Origin: Anaerolinea sp.
GTDB lineage: Bacteria > Chloroflexota > Anaerolineae > Anaerolineales > Anaerolineaceae
NCBI GenBank assembly: GCA_013824865.1
Contig: PNON01000004.1
Location: 27,384 to 91,383 of the forward strand
Direction of reading: 5' to 3'
Length of the DNA stretch: 64,000 bases
The notes under the pieces are model-generated. The model had not been told where the DNA came from and did no database searches. It was given only the letters and a program-made list of their open reading frames with translations. The position numbers and the translations under genes are program-made. Positions 43,260-52,700 of the stretch are shown here, piece by piece (the stretch's first letter is position 1; the number at the start of each line of letters is the position of its first letter).

Positions 43260-43967
43260 TTAAACATCCCCCATCTGCCACGCTTCACCGGGCAGGAGTA
43301 CGATTACAGCCGAACCCGTCTCACCCTCCACCTTCTGTTTCCAGCCTTCAATCTCCTGTCGCAATATTTTAAACGTGTTGTAATGGATTGGGATCACATG
43401 CCTGGGTTGGAGCATCTTCACCGCCCTCAGTGCGTCATCCAGACCCATGGTATAGTTATCGCCCACCGGGATGACAGCCAGCGCCAGCCCTTCTTCGCCA
43501 ATCATTCGCATGTCTCCAAACAGGCCGGTATCGCCCGCAAAATACAATTTCTCTCCCTGTATGGTTGTCAGCAGGAACCCGCCCGGATTGCCGCCGCTGC
43601 TGCCATCATCCATGGTCGAGCTATGCACAGCCTGGGTCATTTTCAAATATCCAAACGGAAAATGATATCCGCCACCAATGTTCATGCCATGGCCTTTTAC
43701 TCCCCTCGCCTCCAGCCAGTCGCGGATCTCTGCGTTGCTGATGACAGTCGCCTCGCAGCGTTTGGCGATCTCCACTGTATCGCCCAGATGGTCGCCGTGC
43801 CCGTGCGTCACCAGGATGTAATCCGGTTCCACATCCCCCGGCCCAACCGGGGCAAATGGGTTGCCTTTCAGAAAAGGATCAATCAGCAGTTTGTACCCAC
43901 CGGTTTCCACCCACAAAGCCGCGTGACCCCAGAATCTCACGATTGTGCTCACATTTTTATCGCCCAT
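43260..43967 (-). CDS. UPF0173-type metal-dependent hydrolase
   Basis: A 235-residue metallo-beta-lactamase-fold protein of the UPF0173 family. The metal motif is THGHGDHLGD (HxHxDH), preceded by LLIDPFLKGNPFAP and followed by LYFAGDTG and VIPIHYNTF. Substrate unknown. The ATG at 43967 has AGGTGA just upstream; a TTG at 43979 lacks a site. It follows dnaE by 12 bp, suggesting one transcript. Confidence 0.88.
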   Translation of the reverse strand: MGDKNVSTIVRFWGHAALWVETGGYKLLIDPFLKGNPFAPVGPGDVEPDYILVTHGHGDHLGDTVEIAKRCEATVISNAEIRDWLEARGVKGHGMNIGGGYHFPFGYLKMTQAVHSSTMDDGSSGGNPGGFLLTTIQGEKLYFAGDTGLFGDMRMIGEEGLALAVIPVGDNYTMGLDDALRAVKMLQPRHVIPIHYNTFKILRQEIEGWKQKVEGETGSAVIVLLPGEAWQMGDV

Positions 43968-43979
43968 ATTCACCTGCAA

Positions 43980-46900
43980 TTATTGTATGATGATCGGGCT
44001 CACCTGGATGTTATTCCTGCCCACCATTTTCTCTAATCGTTCCAACAAGTCGTTTGTGAGTCCGGTGGTGAAATTTGGAAATTCCATCAACGTGAGTTGT
44101 CCATCCTCAATGATCTGGAATGCGAAGTGATCTTTCCCGGGGTTTGAAAGCAGCATTCCCTGCACAGTCTTAAGCCGGCGGATATCCCGTTGACGATCCG
44201 TGCTGCAGCGCAGAACCACGGTTACCATGCGCGCGCCGCTTTCCTCCCCCGCCGGGTTAACGATCATTTCGGGTGAGTACTGAAACCCTGGCACATTGAA
44301 TGGCATTGTCCCCTTGCCTTCCCCCAATGCTCCGATCAGCCGGGATGGGACTTCAACCTGGGGAAGGAGTTCAGCAATGGTTGACGCAGGAAGTATCGTC
44401 TGGAGAGACTCCTGCAAATCCCCTTCGTCATCTTCCGAACCTGGGTTCCACCCGTCATCCATCAGGATGAAGTCCGGGTCAACCTCCGGTTCCACTCCCA
44501 TGATTGCCATTTCGCCTTTCGCTGTCTTTTCCTCTCCCCCGGATGGAAATTCTGCAACCCCTTCTCCGCGAATCAGCTCGATCCGGTCCACCAGTAGTTT
44601 TGTGGCAGCATTGGCGGTATCCACCTTGCCTTCCACCAGGATGACCGCTTCTTCGGTGATTATTTTGGAGTACTTCTCCCATGTTCTGGGGAACAGTACC
44701 AACTCGATCTCACTTTGCGTGTCCTCAATGGTGACAAAGCCCATGGGTTTGCCATCCCTAGTGGCATGCGGACGGAAGCGCAGCACAATCCCGCCGATGA
44801 TGACTTTATCTTTTGGGTTCAGATCTGCCAGTTGGCCGATGAGATGGGTGGTTTTTTGCTGTAGAACAGGCATATACGGGGTTAGCGGATGGGAGGAGAC
44901 ATACAGCCCAATCAGCTCCTTTTCCCAGCTTAATTGTTCTTTGTGCTCCGGTTCTTTGACCCTTGGCAGGAGAATAATCTCAGTAACACCATTCTCGCCG
45001 CCAAAGAAGGTCATCTGTCCGTCCTCCCTGGCGCGGAAGTGCGCCGCGGACACATTGATGATGCGATCAAGCACCTGCAGCATGGCCATGCGTGAACCAA
45101 ACCTGTCCAGCGCGCCCACCTTGATCAGGCTTTCCAACGGCCGTTTGCCCACCACTCGCAGGTCCAGCCGGGTGGCCAGGTCGGTCAGGTCCTGATACGG
45201 TCCATCCTTGCGCCCGTTAATAATTGCATCCACCGGCGCGATACCCACATTCTTTACCGCACCCAACCCAAAGCGGATGGCAGATTTCTCGCCCTTGCGG
45301 TCTTCAATGGTGAAATCAAAGCCGCTGGTGTTGACATCCGGAGGCAAAACTTCAATGCCCATCGAGCGGCAATCCGCGGCATAAAAAGCTACTTTTTCTA
45401 TCTCGTTTTTCGATGCAGAAAGCAGCGCGGTCATGTACTCCACGGTGTAATGTGTCTTCAGGTAACCTGTCCGCACCGCGATTACTCCGTAATCCGCCGC
45501 GTGGGATTTATTGAAACCATAGCTGGCGAATTTTTTCCATTCCTCGAAAATGCCTTCCGCTGTTTCCGCCGGGATCCCGTTTTTAACACAGCCATCCACG
45601 AACATCATTGCGTGTTTTGCAACAGCTTCCGCTTTCTTCTTGGAGATGGCACTGCGCAGGTTGTCTGCTTCGGAGGCAGTGTAACCGGCCATTTCGATGG
45701 CAGCGGACATCAACTGCTCCTGATAAACCGCCACACCATATGTCTCTTTCATAATGGGTTCGAGCGCCGGGTGGCGGTACTCCACCGGTTCCTCGCCATG
45801 CATGCGGCGGATGTATTGCGGGATGAAGTCCATCGGTCCTGGACGGAACAATGCCACCATGGCAATTACATGGTCCAGTAAATGGGGTTTCATCTGTACG
45901 ATCCACTTGGTCATGCCGCTGCCTTCCAACTGGAACATGCCAGCGGTGTGTCCCTTGCCAATGAATTCATAAGTGGCCGGGTCGTCAGTGGGGATGTTTT
46001 CGAGGGTGAAGTCCTTCCCGTGACGCTCCTTGATCAGCTTGCAGGCGCGCTGCATGATGGTGAGCGTGGCTAGACCCAGAAAATCCACCTTGAGCAGGCC
46101 AAGCTTGTCCACATGAGACATTTCGTACTGCATCACCGATTTGATCGGCGAATTCTCCGCGCCGCTGGTGGGGCGGTGCAGCGGGGCATACTCCACGATA
46201 GGCTTATCGGAGATGATGACCCCGGCTGCATGGGTGCCCGCGCTCCGTACTGTGCCTTCCATCAAGGAGGCAGTATCAACCAGCTCGTGAATGTAATCCA
46301 CATCGGTATAAAGCTGTTTCAGCTCCGGTGACGCTTCCAGGGCAGTCATCAGGGTGAGCGGCTTATTGGGTGGAAAGACGATCATCTTGGCGACGCGGTC
46401 CACCTCGGAAAGTGGTATCTCCATCACTCTCCCCACATCGCGCACCGCGGCCTTAGCGCCCATGGTGCCAAAGGTGATGATCTGCGCCACTTTATCCGAT
46501 CCATATTTGTAGGCGCAGTATTCCATCACATCTGCGCGCTGGTCATCCTGGAAATCAAGGTCAATATCCGGCATTTCGTTGCGCCCGGGGTTGAGGAAGC
46601 GCTCGAAGATCAGCCCATGATCGATCGGCTCGACCAGGGTGATATCCAGTGCGTAAGCCACCATCGAACCGGCCGCGGAGCCGCGCGCGTTGTACCAGAT
46701 TCCTTGCTGTCGCGCGTAACGGCACAGGTCTGAGACAATGAGAAAATAGGTGTCGAATCCCATCCGGTGGATGATGCCCAATTCGTATTCCAGGCGCTCA
46801 CGCACCTTCGTGTCGCGGGCACGGATGCCATACCGACGCTCAAATCCATCCTCACACAGGTGGCGCAGGTAGGATTCGCTGTTAAAGCCTTCGGGGACTT

Positions 46901-47756
46901 CAAAAAGAGGCAGGTGGTAGGACTTGCGCTCCAGGTCTATCGAGCAGCGATCCGCGATTAACTGGGTATTGGTAATGGCTTCAGGTACCTCAGAAAACAG
47001 GCGGCCCATTTCCTCCGGCGAGCGCAGATAATAAGAGGTGTCGCCCATGCGCATGCGGTTGGGATCGCGCAGAGTGGAACCGGTCTGCACAGCCAGCAGA
47101 ACATCCTGCAGGCGGGAATCTTCCTGGTTGATATAGTGAACGTCATTGGTGGCCACATAGCGCGCCTGGTAGCGCGGACCCAGGTCGAGCAGTGCCTTGT
47201 TAATTGCCGGCAGCTCGGCAATGTTGTGCTCTTGCAGTTCCAAAAAGTAATTGTCTGCCCCAAAGACATCGTAATACCAATCCAGTTTCTTGCGCACCAC
47301 TTCCATATCCCCACCCATGATGGCCCGCGGGATCTCTGAGGCCATGCAGCCGGAGGTGGCAATCAGCCCCTCGGCGTGTTTGGACAGGAAGTCCCGGTCT
47401 ATGCGCGGGAAGTAATAGAAGCCGTCCACCTGGGCAGCGCTGGCAATACGCAGCAGGTTATGGTAACCGGTCTCGTTTTCCGCCAACAGCAGCATGTGGT
47501 TGGATTGTTTATCCAGCTTCGAATCCCGCTCTGTCATCCCGCGCGCAGAGAGGTAGGCTTCCAAGCCGATGATGGGTTTGATGCCCGCGGCCCGGGCGGC
47601 GTTGTAGAACTCGATCGAGCCGAACATGGTGCCGTGGTCGGTAAGCGCGATGGAATCCATGCTCATGGATTTGACGGCCGCAACGAGCTTCTTGATATCG
47701 CTGAAGCCGTCCAGCAGGGAGTAGGTGGAATGGACATGCAGGTGGACGAATGACAT
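43980..47756 (-). CDS. dnaE: DNA polymerase III subunit alpha
   Basis: A protein of about 1258 residues, the replicative polymerase catalytic subunit. It begins with a PHP domain (FVHLHVHSTYSLLDG), then palm with the catalytic acidic motif PDIDLDFQD, fingers, a tandem helix-hairpin-helix and an OB-fold near the C-terminus. Length is typical for DnaE1; no intein is visible. The ATG at 47756 is preferred; a TTG at 47774 would add six residues. An extended -10 box lies upstream at 47799. Confidence 0.95.
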   Translation of the reverse strand: MSFVHLHVHSTYSLLDGFSDIKKLVAAVKSMSMDSIALTDHGTMFGSIEFYNAARAAGIKPIIGLEAYLSARGMTERDSKLDKQSNHMLLLAENETGYHNLLRIASAAQVDGFYYFPRIDRDFLSKHAEGLIATSGCMASEIPRAIMGGDMEVVRKKLDWYYDVFGADNYFLELQEHNIAELPAINKALLDLGPRYQARYVATNDVHYINQEDSRLQDVLLAVQTGSTLRDPNRMRMGDTSYYLRSPEEMGRLFSEVPEAITNTQLIADRCSIDLERKSYHLPLFEVPEGFNSESYLRHLCEDGFERRYGIRARDTKVRERLEYELGIIHRMGFDTYFLIVSDLCRYARQQGIWYNARGSAAGSMVAYALDITLVEPIDHGLIFERFLNPGRNEMPDIDLDFQDDQRADVMEYCAYKYGSDKVAQIITFGTMGAKAAVRDVGRVMEIPLSEVDRVAKMIVFPPNKPLTLMTALEASPELKQLYTDVDYIHELVDTASLMEGTVRSAGTHAAGVIISDKPIVEYAPLHRPTSGAENSPIKSVMQYEMSHVDKLGLLKVDFLGLATLTIMQRACKLIKERHGKDFTLENIPTDDPATYEFIGKGHTAGMFQLEGSGMTKWIVQMKPHLLDHVIAMVALFRPGPMDFIPQYIRRMHGEEPVEYRHPALEPIMKETYGVAVYQEQLMSAAIEMAGYTASEADNLRSAISKKKAEAVAKHAMMFVDGCVKNGIPAETAEGIFEEWKKFASYGFNKSHAADYGVIAVRTGYLKTHYTVEYMTALLSASKNEIEKVAFYAADCRSMGIEVLPPDVNTSGFDFTIEDRKGEKSAIRFGLGAVKNVGIAPVDAIINGRKDGPYQDLTDLATRLDLRVVGKRPLESLIKVGALDRFGSRMAMLQVLDRIINVSAAHFRAREDGQMTFFGGENGVTEIILLPRVKEPEHKEQLSWEKELIGLYVSSHPLTPYMPVLQQKTTHLIGQLADLNPKDKVIIGGIVLRFRPHATRDGKPMGFVTIEDTQSEIELVLFPRTWEKYSKIITEEAVILVEGKVDTANAATKLLVDRIELIRGEGVAEFPSGGEEKTAKGEMAIMGVEPEVDPDFILMDDGWNPGSEDDEGDLQESLQTILPASTIAELLPQVEVPSRLIGALGEGKGTMPFNVPGFQYSPEMIVNPAGEESGARMVTVVLRCSTDRQRDIRRLKTVQGMLLSNPGKDHFAFQIIEDGQLTLMEFPNFTTGLTNDLLERLEKMVGRNNIQVSPIIIQ

Positions 47757-47798
47757 GGGTGATTTTTTAACCAATAAGATGCAGGGTGTTGTTGATTC

Positions 47799-47807
47799 AT
47801 TATAGCA
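47799..47807 (-). promoter_or_regulatory. extended -10 promoter of dnaE
   Basis: On the minus strand TGCTATAAT, an extended -10 (TGnTATAAT), with no good -35. The predicted start is about 47792, giving a leader of roughly 36 nt. Confidence 0.5.
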
Positions 47808-48382
47808 TGTAGAAGGAATCAGGGCGTTTGCTGGGATACATAATAAAAGGGATTTTTCACCGCAGAGTACGCAAAGACCGCAGAGATTCTTATTTTTTCC
47901 TGGTTTCTAATTTCTAATCTCTACTCACTGTATTTTAGAAAAGAAATGTTCTGTGTTTTGAAAATTTCTGACTCTGCTTTAGATTATATGTTCTATATTC
48001 ATTATAAGCACAAAAACGGGGTTGTATAGCTGTCATAAATGACAGGTAAACGGGAAACAAATAAAGACAAATTATTTGAAAACAGAGAATTGAGAATGGA
48101 GAATGGATCGGTCTTTCGAGTTCAGTGCCCCCCGCTGGACCCAGACAGGATACTCGGCGAGGATGCTGAGTATATAGCTACGATGAAAAGCACCGGGAGG
48201 CTACGCACTGCTCGCATCCCCCAAATTCTCGAATTTAGGGGGACAAATGAACAGGGAGACAAACCCGCGCGCGGTCGGGAGACCGGCGCGAACAGAGGAC
48301 GGAAAAAGCTCATATCCGCCCTTCCCATGCATCCCAAGAACCAAAAACCGGATTACAATTCTTTACGGGAGCAAACAAAGCC
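47808..48382. other. intergenic region without recognised gene
   Basis: 575 bp between the dnaE promoter and ywbE. A segment near 47860-47890 (CACCGCAGAGTACGCAAAGACC) resembles a motif I have seen in intergenic DNA of this phylum. A GC-rich foldback lies at about 48268-48290 (GCGCGGTC-GGGA-GACCGGCGC). Open frames here show no coding character. Confidence 0.45.
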
Positions 48383-48577
48383 ATGGCAATACCAACACGC
48401 AAAGACATCCAACCCGGATTGCGGGTGATGATCGTGGAAAAACACAACCAAAGCTCCGGTCAATTGACCGAGGGGGTGGTGATGCGGCTCCTGACCAACA
48501 GCCCCACCCATCCGCATGGCATCAAGGTCCAGTTGGTGAATGGCAAGGTGGGCCGGGTCCAGTCAATCGTCAAGTAA
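48383..48577 (+). CDS. ywbE: YwbE-family protein (DUF2196)
   Basis: A 64-residue protein matching the YwbE family: PTRKDIQPGLRVMIVEK, TEGVVMRLLTNSP, HPHGIKVQL and GKVGRVQSI are conserved. Function is unknown. The 3' end and the first 16 bases after it are duplicated at 49449-49525. It is on the plus strand beside a RAYT locus. Confidence 0.88.
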   Translation: MAIPTRKDIQPGLRVMIVEKHNQSSGQLTEGVVMRLLTNSPTHPHGIKVQLVNGKVGRVQSIVK

Positions 48578-48594
48578 TGGCGGGTGATTCTCGC

Positions 48595-48638
48595 GTAGGG
48601 GCGGACCTACGTACCCTACGGGCATGATATGTCCGCCC
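48595..48638. repeat. REP-like hairpin, left copy
   Basis: GGGGCGGAC (48598-48606) pairs with GTCCGCCC (48631-48638), preceded by the GTAGGGG tag. The loop is about 24 nt because of an inner segment (ACCTACGTACCC). A further TGTCCGCCC copy starts at 48651. Confidence 0.65.
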
Positions 48639-48708
48639 GCGGGTGTGTTTTGTCCGCCCAGTATTTGGGTCAACACGGTTTTTTTGGGTCGACACGGTTT
48701 TATTGGGG

Positions 48709-48732
48709 GGGGTCGACCTGTGTGTCGACCCC
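48709..48732. repeat. REP-like hairpin with covarying stem
   Basis: GGGGTCGAC and GTCGACCCC form a perfect 9-bp stem with the 6-nt loop CTGTGT. It ends in CTAC, the complement of the GTAG tag, and overlaps the RAYT stop codon. The stem differs from the GGGCGGAC/GTCCGCCC hairpins by paired changes. Confidence 0.7.
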
Positions 48733-49250
48733 TACAAATTATATTCTTTGTCCTTTACCCAATTGGATGGGTTCGCCTGGATATATGACCTGATGGCTTC
48801 CAATTCCCTTGTATTACGGATAATTCGATCATAATAACTTCGCTGCCAAAGCGAACCAGTAAATCTAGCCCAGGATAATTCTTTTACGCCCCGAATGTAT
48901 TCATTTGTTGACATGGTTTTGAACCATTGAATAATTTGCGGCAGGGGTGTTCCTTCGGGTTGATTCTTAAGGATTGAATTTGATTCAAATCCAACATTCA
49001 CGATGATCCCGTGAACATGGTTGGGCATAATGATGGATGCATCCAATTCGATATCCGGGAATTTTTTTACGATTTCATTCCACCATTTTTCGATCATAAT
49101 CCCCGCAGGATTGAGATTCATATCACCATCACGGATTTCCCCACAAAGATTCAATCGGTTATGGGTTACCATGGTGATGAAATATGCACCACATTGTGAA
49201 TAATCATATCCATTTAGGCGTAGTGATTTTCTTCTGGGTGTTTCTACCAT
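48732..49250 (-). CDS. REP-associated tyrosine transposase (RAYT, Y1/HUH family)
   Basis: A 172-residue single-strand transposase-like protein. The HUH motif is in SIIMPNHVHGIIV near residue 75 and the catalytic Tyr lies in LWQRSYYDRIIRN near residue 136. RAYTs cut and join REP palindromes. It is flanked on both sides by GTAGGGG-tagged hairpins: one overlaps its stop and another lies 35 bp upstream of its start. Confidence 0.9.
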   Translation of the reverse strand: MVETPRRKSLRLNGYDYSQCGAYFITMVTHNRLNLCGEIRDGDMNLNPAGIMIEKWWNEIVKKFPDIELDASIIMPNHVHGIIVNVGFESNSILKNQPEGTPLPQIIQWFKTMSTNEYIRGVKELSWARFTGSLWQRSYYDRIIRNTRELEAIRSYIQANPSNWVKDKEYNL

Positions 49251-49280
49251 GGAATAATTTTATATGGAATTGTTATTCTT

Positions 49281-49306
49281 GTAGGGGCGGACGTATATGT
49301 CCGCCC
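49281..49306. repeat. REP-like hairpin, right copy
   Basis: GTAGGGGCGGAC followed by GTATAT and GTCCGCCC: a perfect 8-bp stem (49285-49292 with 49299-49306), 6-nt loop. It lies just upstream of the RAYT start. Confidence 0.75.
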
Positions 49307-49312
49307 GGTATT

Positions 49313-49440
49313 TGGGCCGACACGTGGGTCAACCCCTACGGTTGCCTGCCCGATGGTTGAATGGGACGACACGCGGGTCAACCCCTACGATTGCCTGCCC
49401 GATGGTGGAATGGGTCGACACGTGGGTCAACCCCTACGGT
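49313..49440. repeat. 49-bp tandem repeat, about 2.6 copies
   Basis: Three consecutive units starting with a GACACG(T/C)GGGTCAACCCCTACG core occur at about 49321, 49370 and 49419 (period 49). Each holds an imperfect REP-like foldback, and units 1 and 2 share TTGCCTGCCCGATGGT. The third unit runs into the duplicated ywbE tail. Confidence 0.8.
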
Positions 49441-49448
49441 TATCCACC

Positions 49449-49509
49449 TGGCATCAAGGTCCAGTTGGTGGATGGTAAGGTGGGGCGAGTCCAGTCAATC
49501 GTCAAGTAA
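49449..49509 (+). pseudogene. duplicated 3' end of ywbE
   Basis: A copy of ywbE codons for HGIKVQL-to-IVK and its stop, with about 93% identity over 77 bp (48517-48593 versus 49449-49525; five mismatches). The upstream half of the gene is missing and is replaced by the 49-bp repeat array, so the frame that reads through is chimeric and not a gene. Confidence 0.85.
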
Positions 49510-49525
49510 TGGCGGGGGATTCTCG

Positions 49526-49773
49526 TTCGCGCCAGCCATGGCATCCTCTAACAGCCGCTGGATGAATGGGTACTTCCTTTGGCGGAGTGGGTGAATTGGA
49601 TTAGATAGTATTGACGGTTTTTTTATATTGGGTCAAACCCGATTATTGTTGTTTGTGCAGATGCGGGTTGTTTTTTTACTCAGGATTTTGCTATATAATA
49701 TTATTATCCAGGGGATGATATACGAATTGGTCCGAGCTTTTCTCGTCTAATTTTATGAGAGTGGGAGAATGCG
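49526..49773. other. leader region of the TIR-WD40 gene
   Basis: A T-rich region with a possible promoter, TTGTTT (49668-49673), a 19-bp spacer and TATAAT (49693-49698). The spacer is long, so the promoter is weakly supported. No gene seen. Confidence 0.35.
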
Positions 49774-52700
49774 ATGACAGATGTTTTCATTTCTTATTCC
49801 AGAAAAGATATAGCTTTTGCGCGGCTGGTGCATGAAGCCTTAAGAGAAAATGGTTTTGATACCTGGATTGACTGGCAGGATATTCCGCCCAGCACTGACT
49901 GGATGCGTGAAGTCTACACCGCCATTGAACAGACAGATACATTTATTTTTATCCTCAGTTCTGCATCCACCATTTCCGATATATGCAAACTCGAAATTGA
50001 GCATGCCAGGAAGAATAATAAACGCCTTATTCCCATCGTAATAAACGAAGTGGATCCATCATCGGTCCACCCGGTCCTGGCAGCCATTAATTGGATATTT
50101 TCCAGGACACAGGACGAGTTTCAGGCTGCCATCAGGGACCTTGTTGTTGCCATACAAACCGATTATGGCTGGGTCAAGGAACACACTCGCCTGCAGATCA
50201 GGGCGTTGGAGTGGGAACGTTCCAACAGCGATAAAAGCTTCCTGCTGCGCGGCACTGACCTGGATCATGCGGAAGGTTGGATCGCTGAGGCGGTTGAAAA
50301 AACACCCGAACCAACCCTGCTGCAAACTCGCTACGTGCAAACCAGCCGGCAGGAAGCAGCCAAGAGGCAGCGCTACTTGCTGTTTGCTGTTGGATGTGCG
50401 CTGGCAATTACAATTATCCTGGGTGTGGTGGCTGTGATCAACGGACAGCACGCCACCCGCAGCGCAGTCAGCCTTTCCACCCAGGTGGTGGTAGCCCAAA
50501 ACGCGGAAGCCACCGCGGAACAGGAAGCAGATTTCCGTGCTACTCAGCAAGCCATTGCGGAGGAGCAGAAAAGGATTGCAGAAGAACAAACCACAATCGC
50601 CCACTCCCGGGAGCTGGCTGCCCTGGCCACAAAGATCATGGGTACTCATCTTGATCTTGGGTCGCTTTTGGCTATAGAGAGTGTGGGTACGCAGAAGAAC
50701 TTCCTTTCCACCGGCAGCCTTCTGCAGTCGCTGCAAACACAAGCCACTATCTCTCGTATATATCACACCCGCCCGTTGGATCCTGGAAAAGATAGCCTGG
50801 GGATCAAAACGGTAAAATTCCATCCGAAAGGCCTATATATTATCACTGGAGATATAAATGGTATCATCCGTTTCTGGGATCCATTGACAGGAAGCCAAGC
50901 TTTTCCTTCCATCCAGACATTTGAAGGGGCTGAGATAAGGCAAATAGCTATCAGCCCAGATGGAGAACATATAGCGAGTATTAATAGGCGTGCTGTTCAG
51001 CTATGGGATATAAAATCCGGAAAACAAGTATTCATGCTTCTGCAAACACATTCATTTTATGATATAGCATTCAGCCCCGACGGGAAAAACATTGCCGCTA
51101 TACGTGATTATTCGGGTACTGGTCAAAATGATCAGGGATTGAAAATATGGGATAGTTCAACGGGTCAATTGCTTCGAGAGGAGCAATTTAATACGTCCTG
51201 GAACACAACCCTAGGGTATTCACCGGATGGAAGCATTATCTTCGTCTTTGATGGTATCTATTATGATATCAAGTCCCTGAAAGCACAGGATGGCAAGGAA
51301 TTAGTTGATGACATAAATCTCTGTGAGAATTGTTTGGCGCAAAGAGCATCTGATATCAGTATAAATAAAAAGATAGCTATTGTTGATTATCAAAATCGGA
51401 TATATTTATATGACTATATAACAAATCGCACTATCTCAATTATTAAATCTACCCAAAGTGGGGAAATAATCGATCTGGAGTTTTCTAAAAATGGTAATTC
51501 CTTCTACACCGTTAGTGATTCGGGGATATATTTCTGGGACGCAAAAAGTGGCGCTCTGGGGGGAATTCTATTAAGTATGCCAAATGATTTTACCGATATT
51601 GAAATAAGCCCTGATAACAAATACATGGTCTGTGTCGATAATCAAGGTGAAATGTATGTCCTTGCGCCATATTTAACATCATCAACGGGAGGCCCCTTTA
51701 ATGATTTTGAGAGCACAGGCGAGGGGCTTGAATTCTCCAAGTACAACCCGGAATTGGCTGTCGCTGTAAATCTCGGTAGTAAAAAATATGCCGTGACCAC
51801 CTGGGATTCAAACAGCCTGACTCTCAAACATACAATCCCGCTTGATATAAGTTCTTCCTTTGTTGCCGATCTTTCCCTTGGTTTTTTACCAGACAACAAG
51901 TTGGTTGTGAGCGGTGAAGGCCATCATACAATCCGGTATTTTGATACCACAACCGGGCTGGAATCGGGCAATGCAAAAGAAAGGGATAGGGGTTATGTAG
52001 AAGGCGCTGTTCTCAGCCCGGACGGGAATCTGATTGCCAGTTCTGATTTCGATGGGAACATAATCCTAACAGATTCTGGCACCCGTTTACAGGTTGGCCC
52101 TCTCTTGGTTGGCCACGATGTCAGCTCGTATGATGTGCCAGATCCGAGCGGTGTGCATCAGCGGGGTGTCGTAAATTATGTTCGCGCGCTGGACTTTAGC
52201 CCGGATGGCAAAATGCTGGCCAGTGGAGGAAACGATACAACTATTCGTCTATGGGATGTAAAGACAGGCAAACAAATTGGTGATCCAATTCTTGGTCATG
52301 TGGATGTAATCCGATGCATCGCTTTCAGTCCAGATGGAAATTTGCTGGCAAGCGCTGGCGAGGATGGAGCCATCCATCTTTGGGATGTGGCGAAAAGAGA
52401 ATCAATAGGTTATCCGCTCAAAGGCCACGAGCAGCCGGTCTATCAGGTATTGTTCAGTACTAATGGTAATACGCTTATAAGCGCAAGCCAAGATGGCACT
52501 ATTCGCTTCTGGGATGTGGCCTCCCATCAGCCAATCGGGTTGCCAATAAATACTGCTAATCCACGCCAGTTGTATGTGTCCACGCCGCAAATCAACCCAC
52601 TAACAGGTTACACCGGAAATACCGGGCCAGTATATGATATTGCTCTATCCCCTGATGGCACAAAGCTGCTCAGCGCGGATGGCGATGGGGGTCTGCGTAT

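Noticed and set aside
48039..48428. A 129-codon plus-strand open frame upstream of ywbE.
   Set aside because: It overlaps ywbE in another frame, includes palindromic GC-rich DNA and looks like no protein I know.
49297..49509. A 70-codon plus-strand frame that ends with YwbE-like residues.
   Set aside because: It is chimeric: a REP-like tandem array fused in frame to the duplicated ywbE tail, without its own start region.
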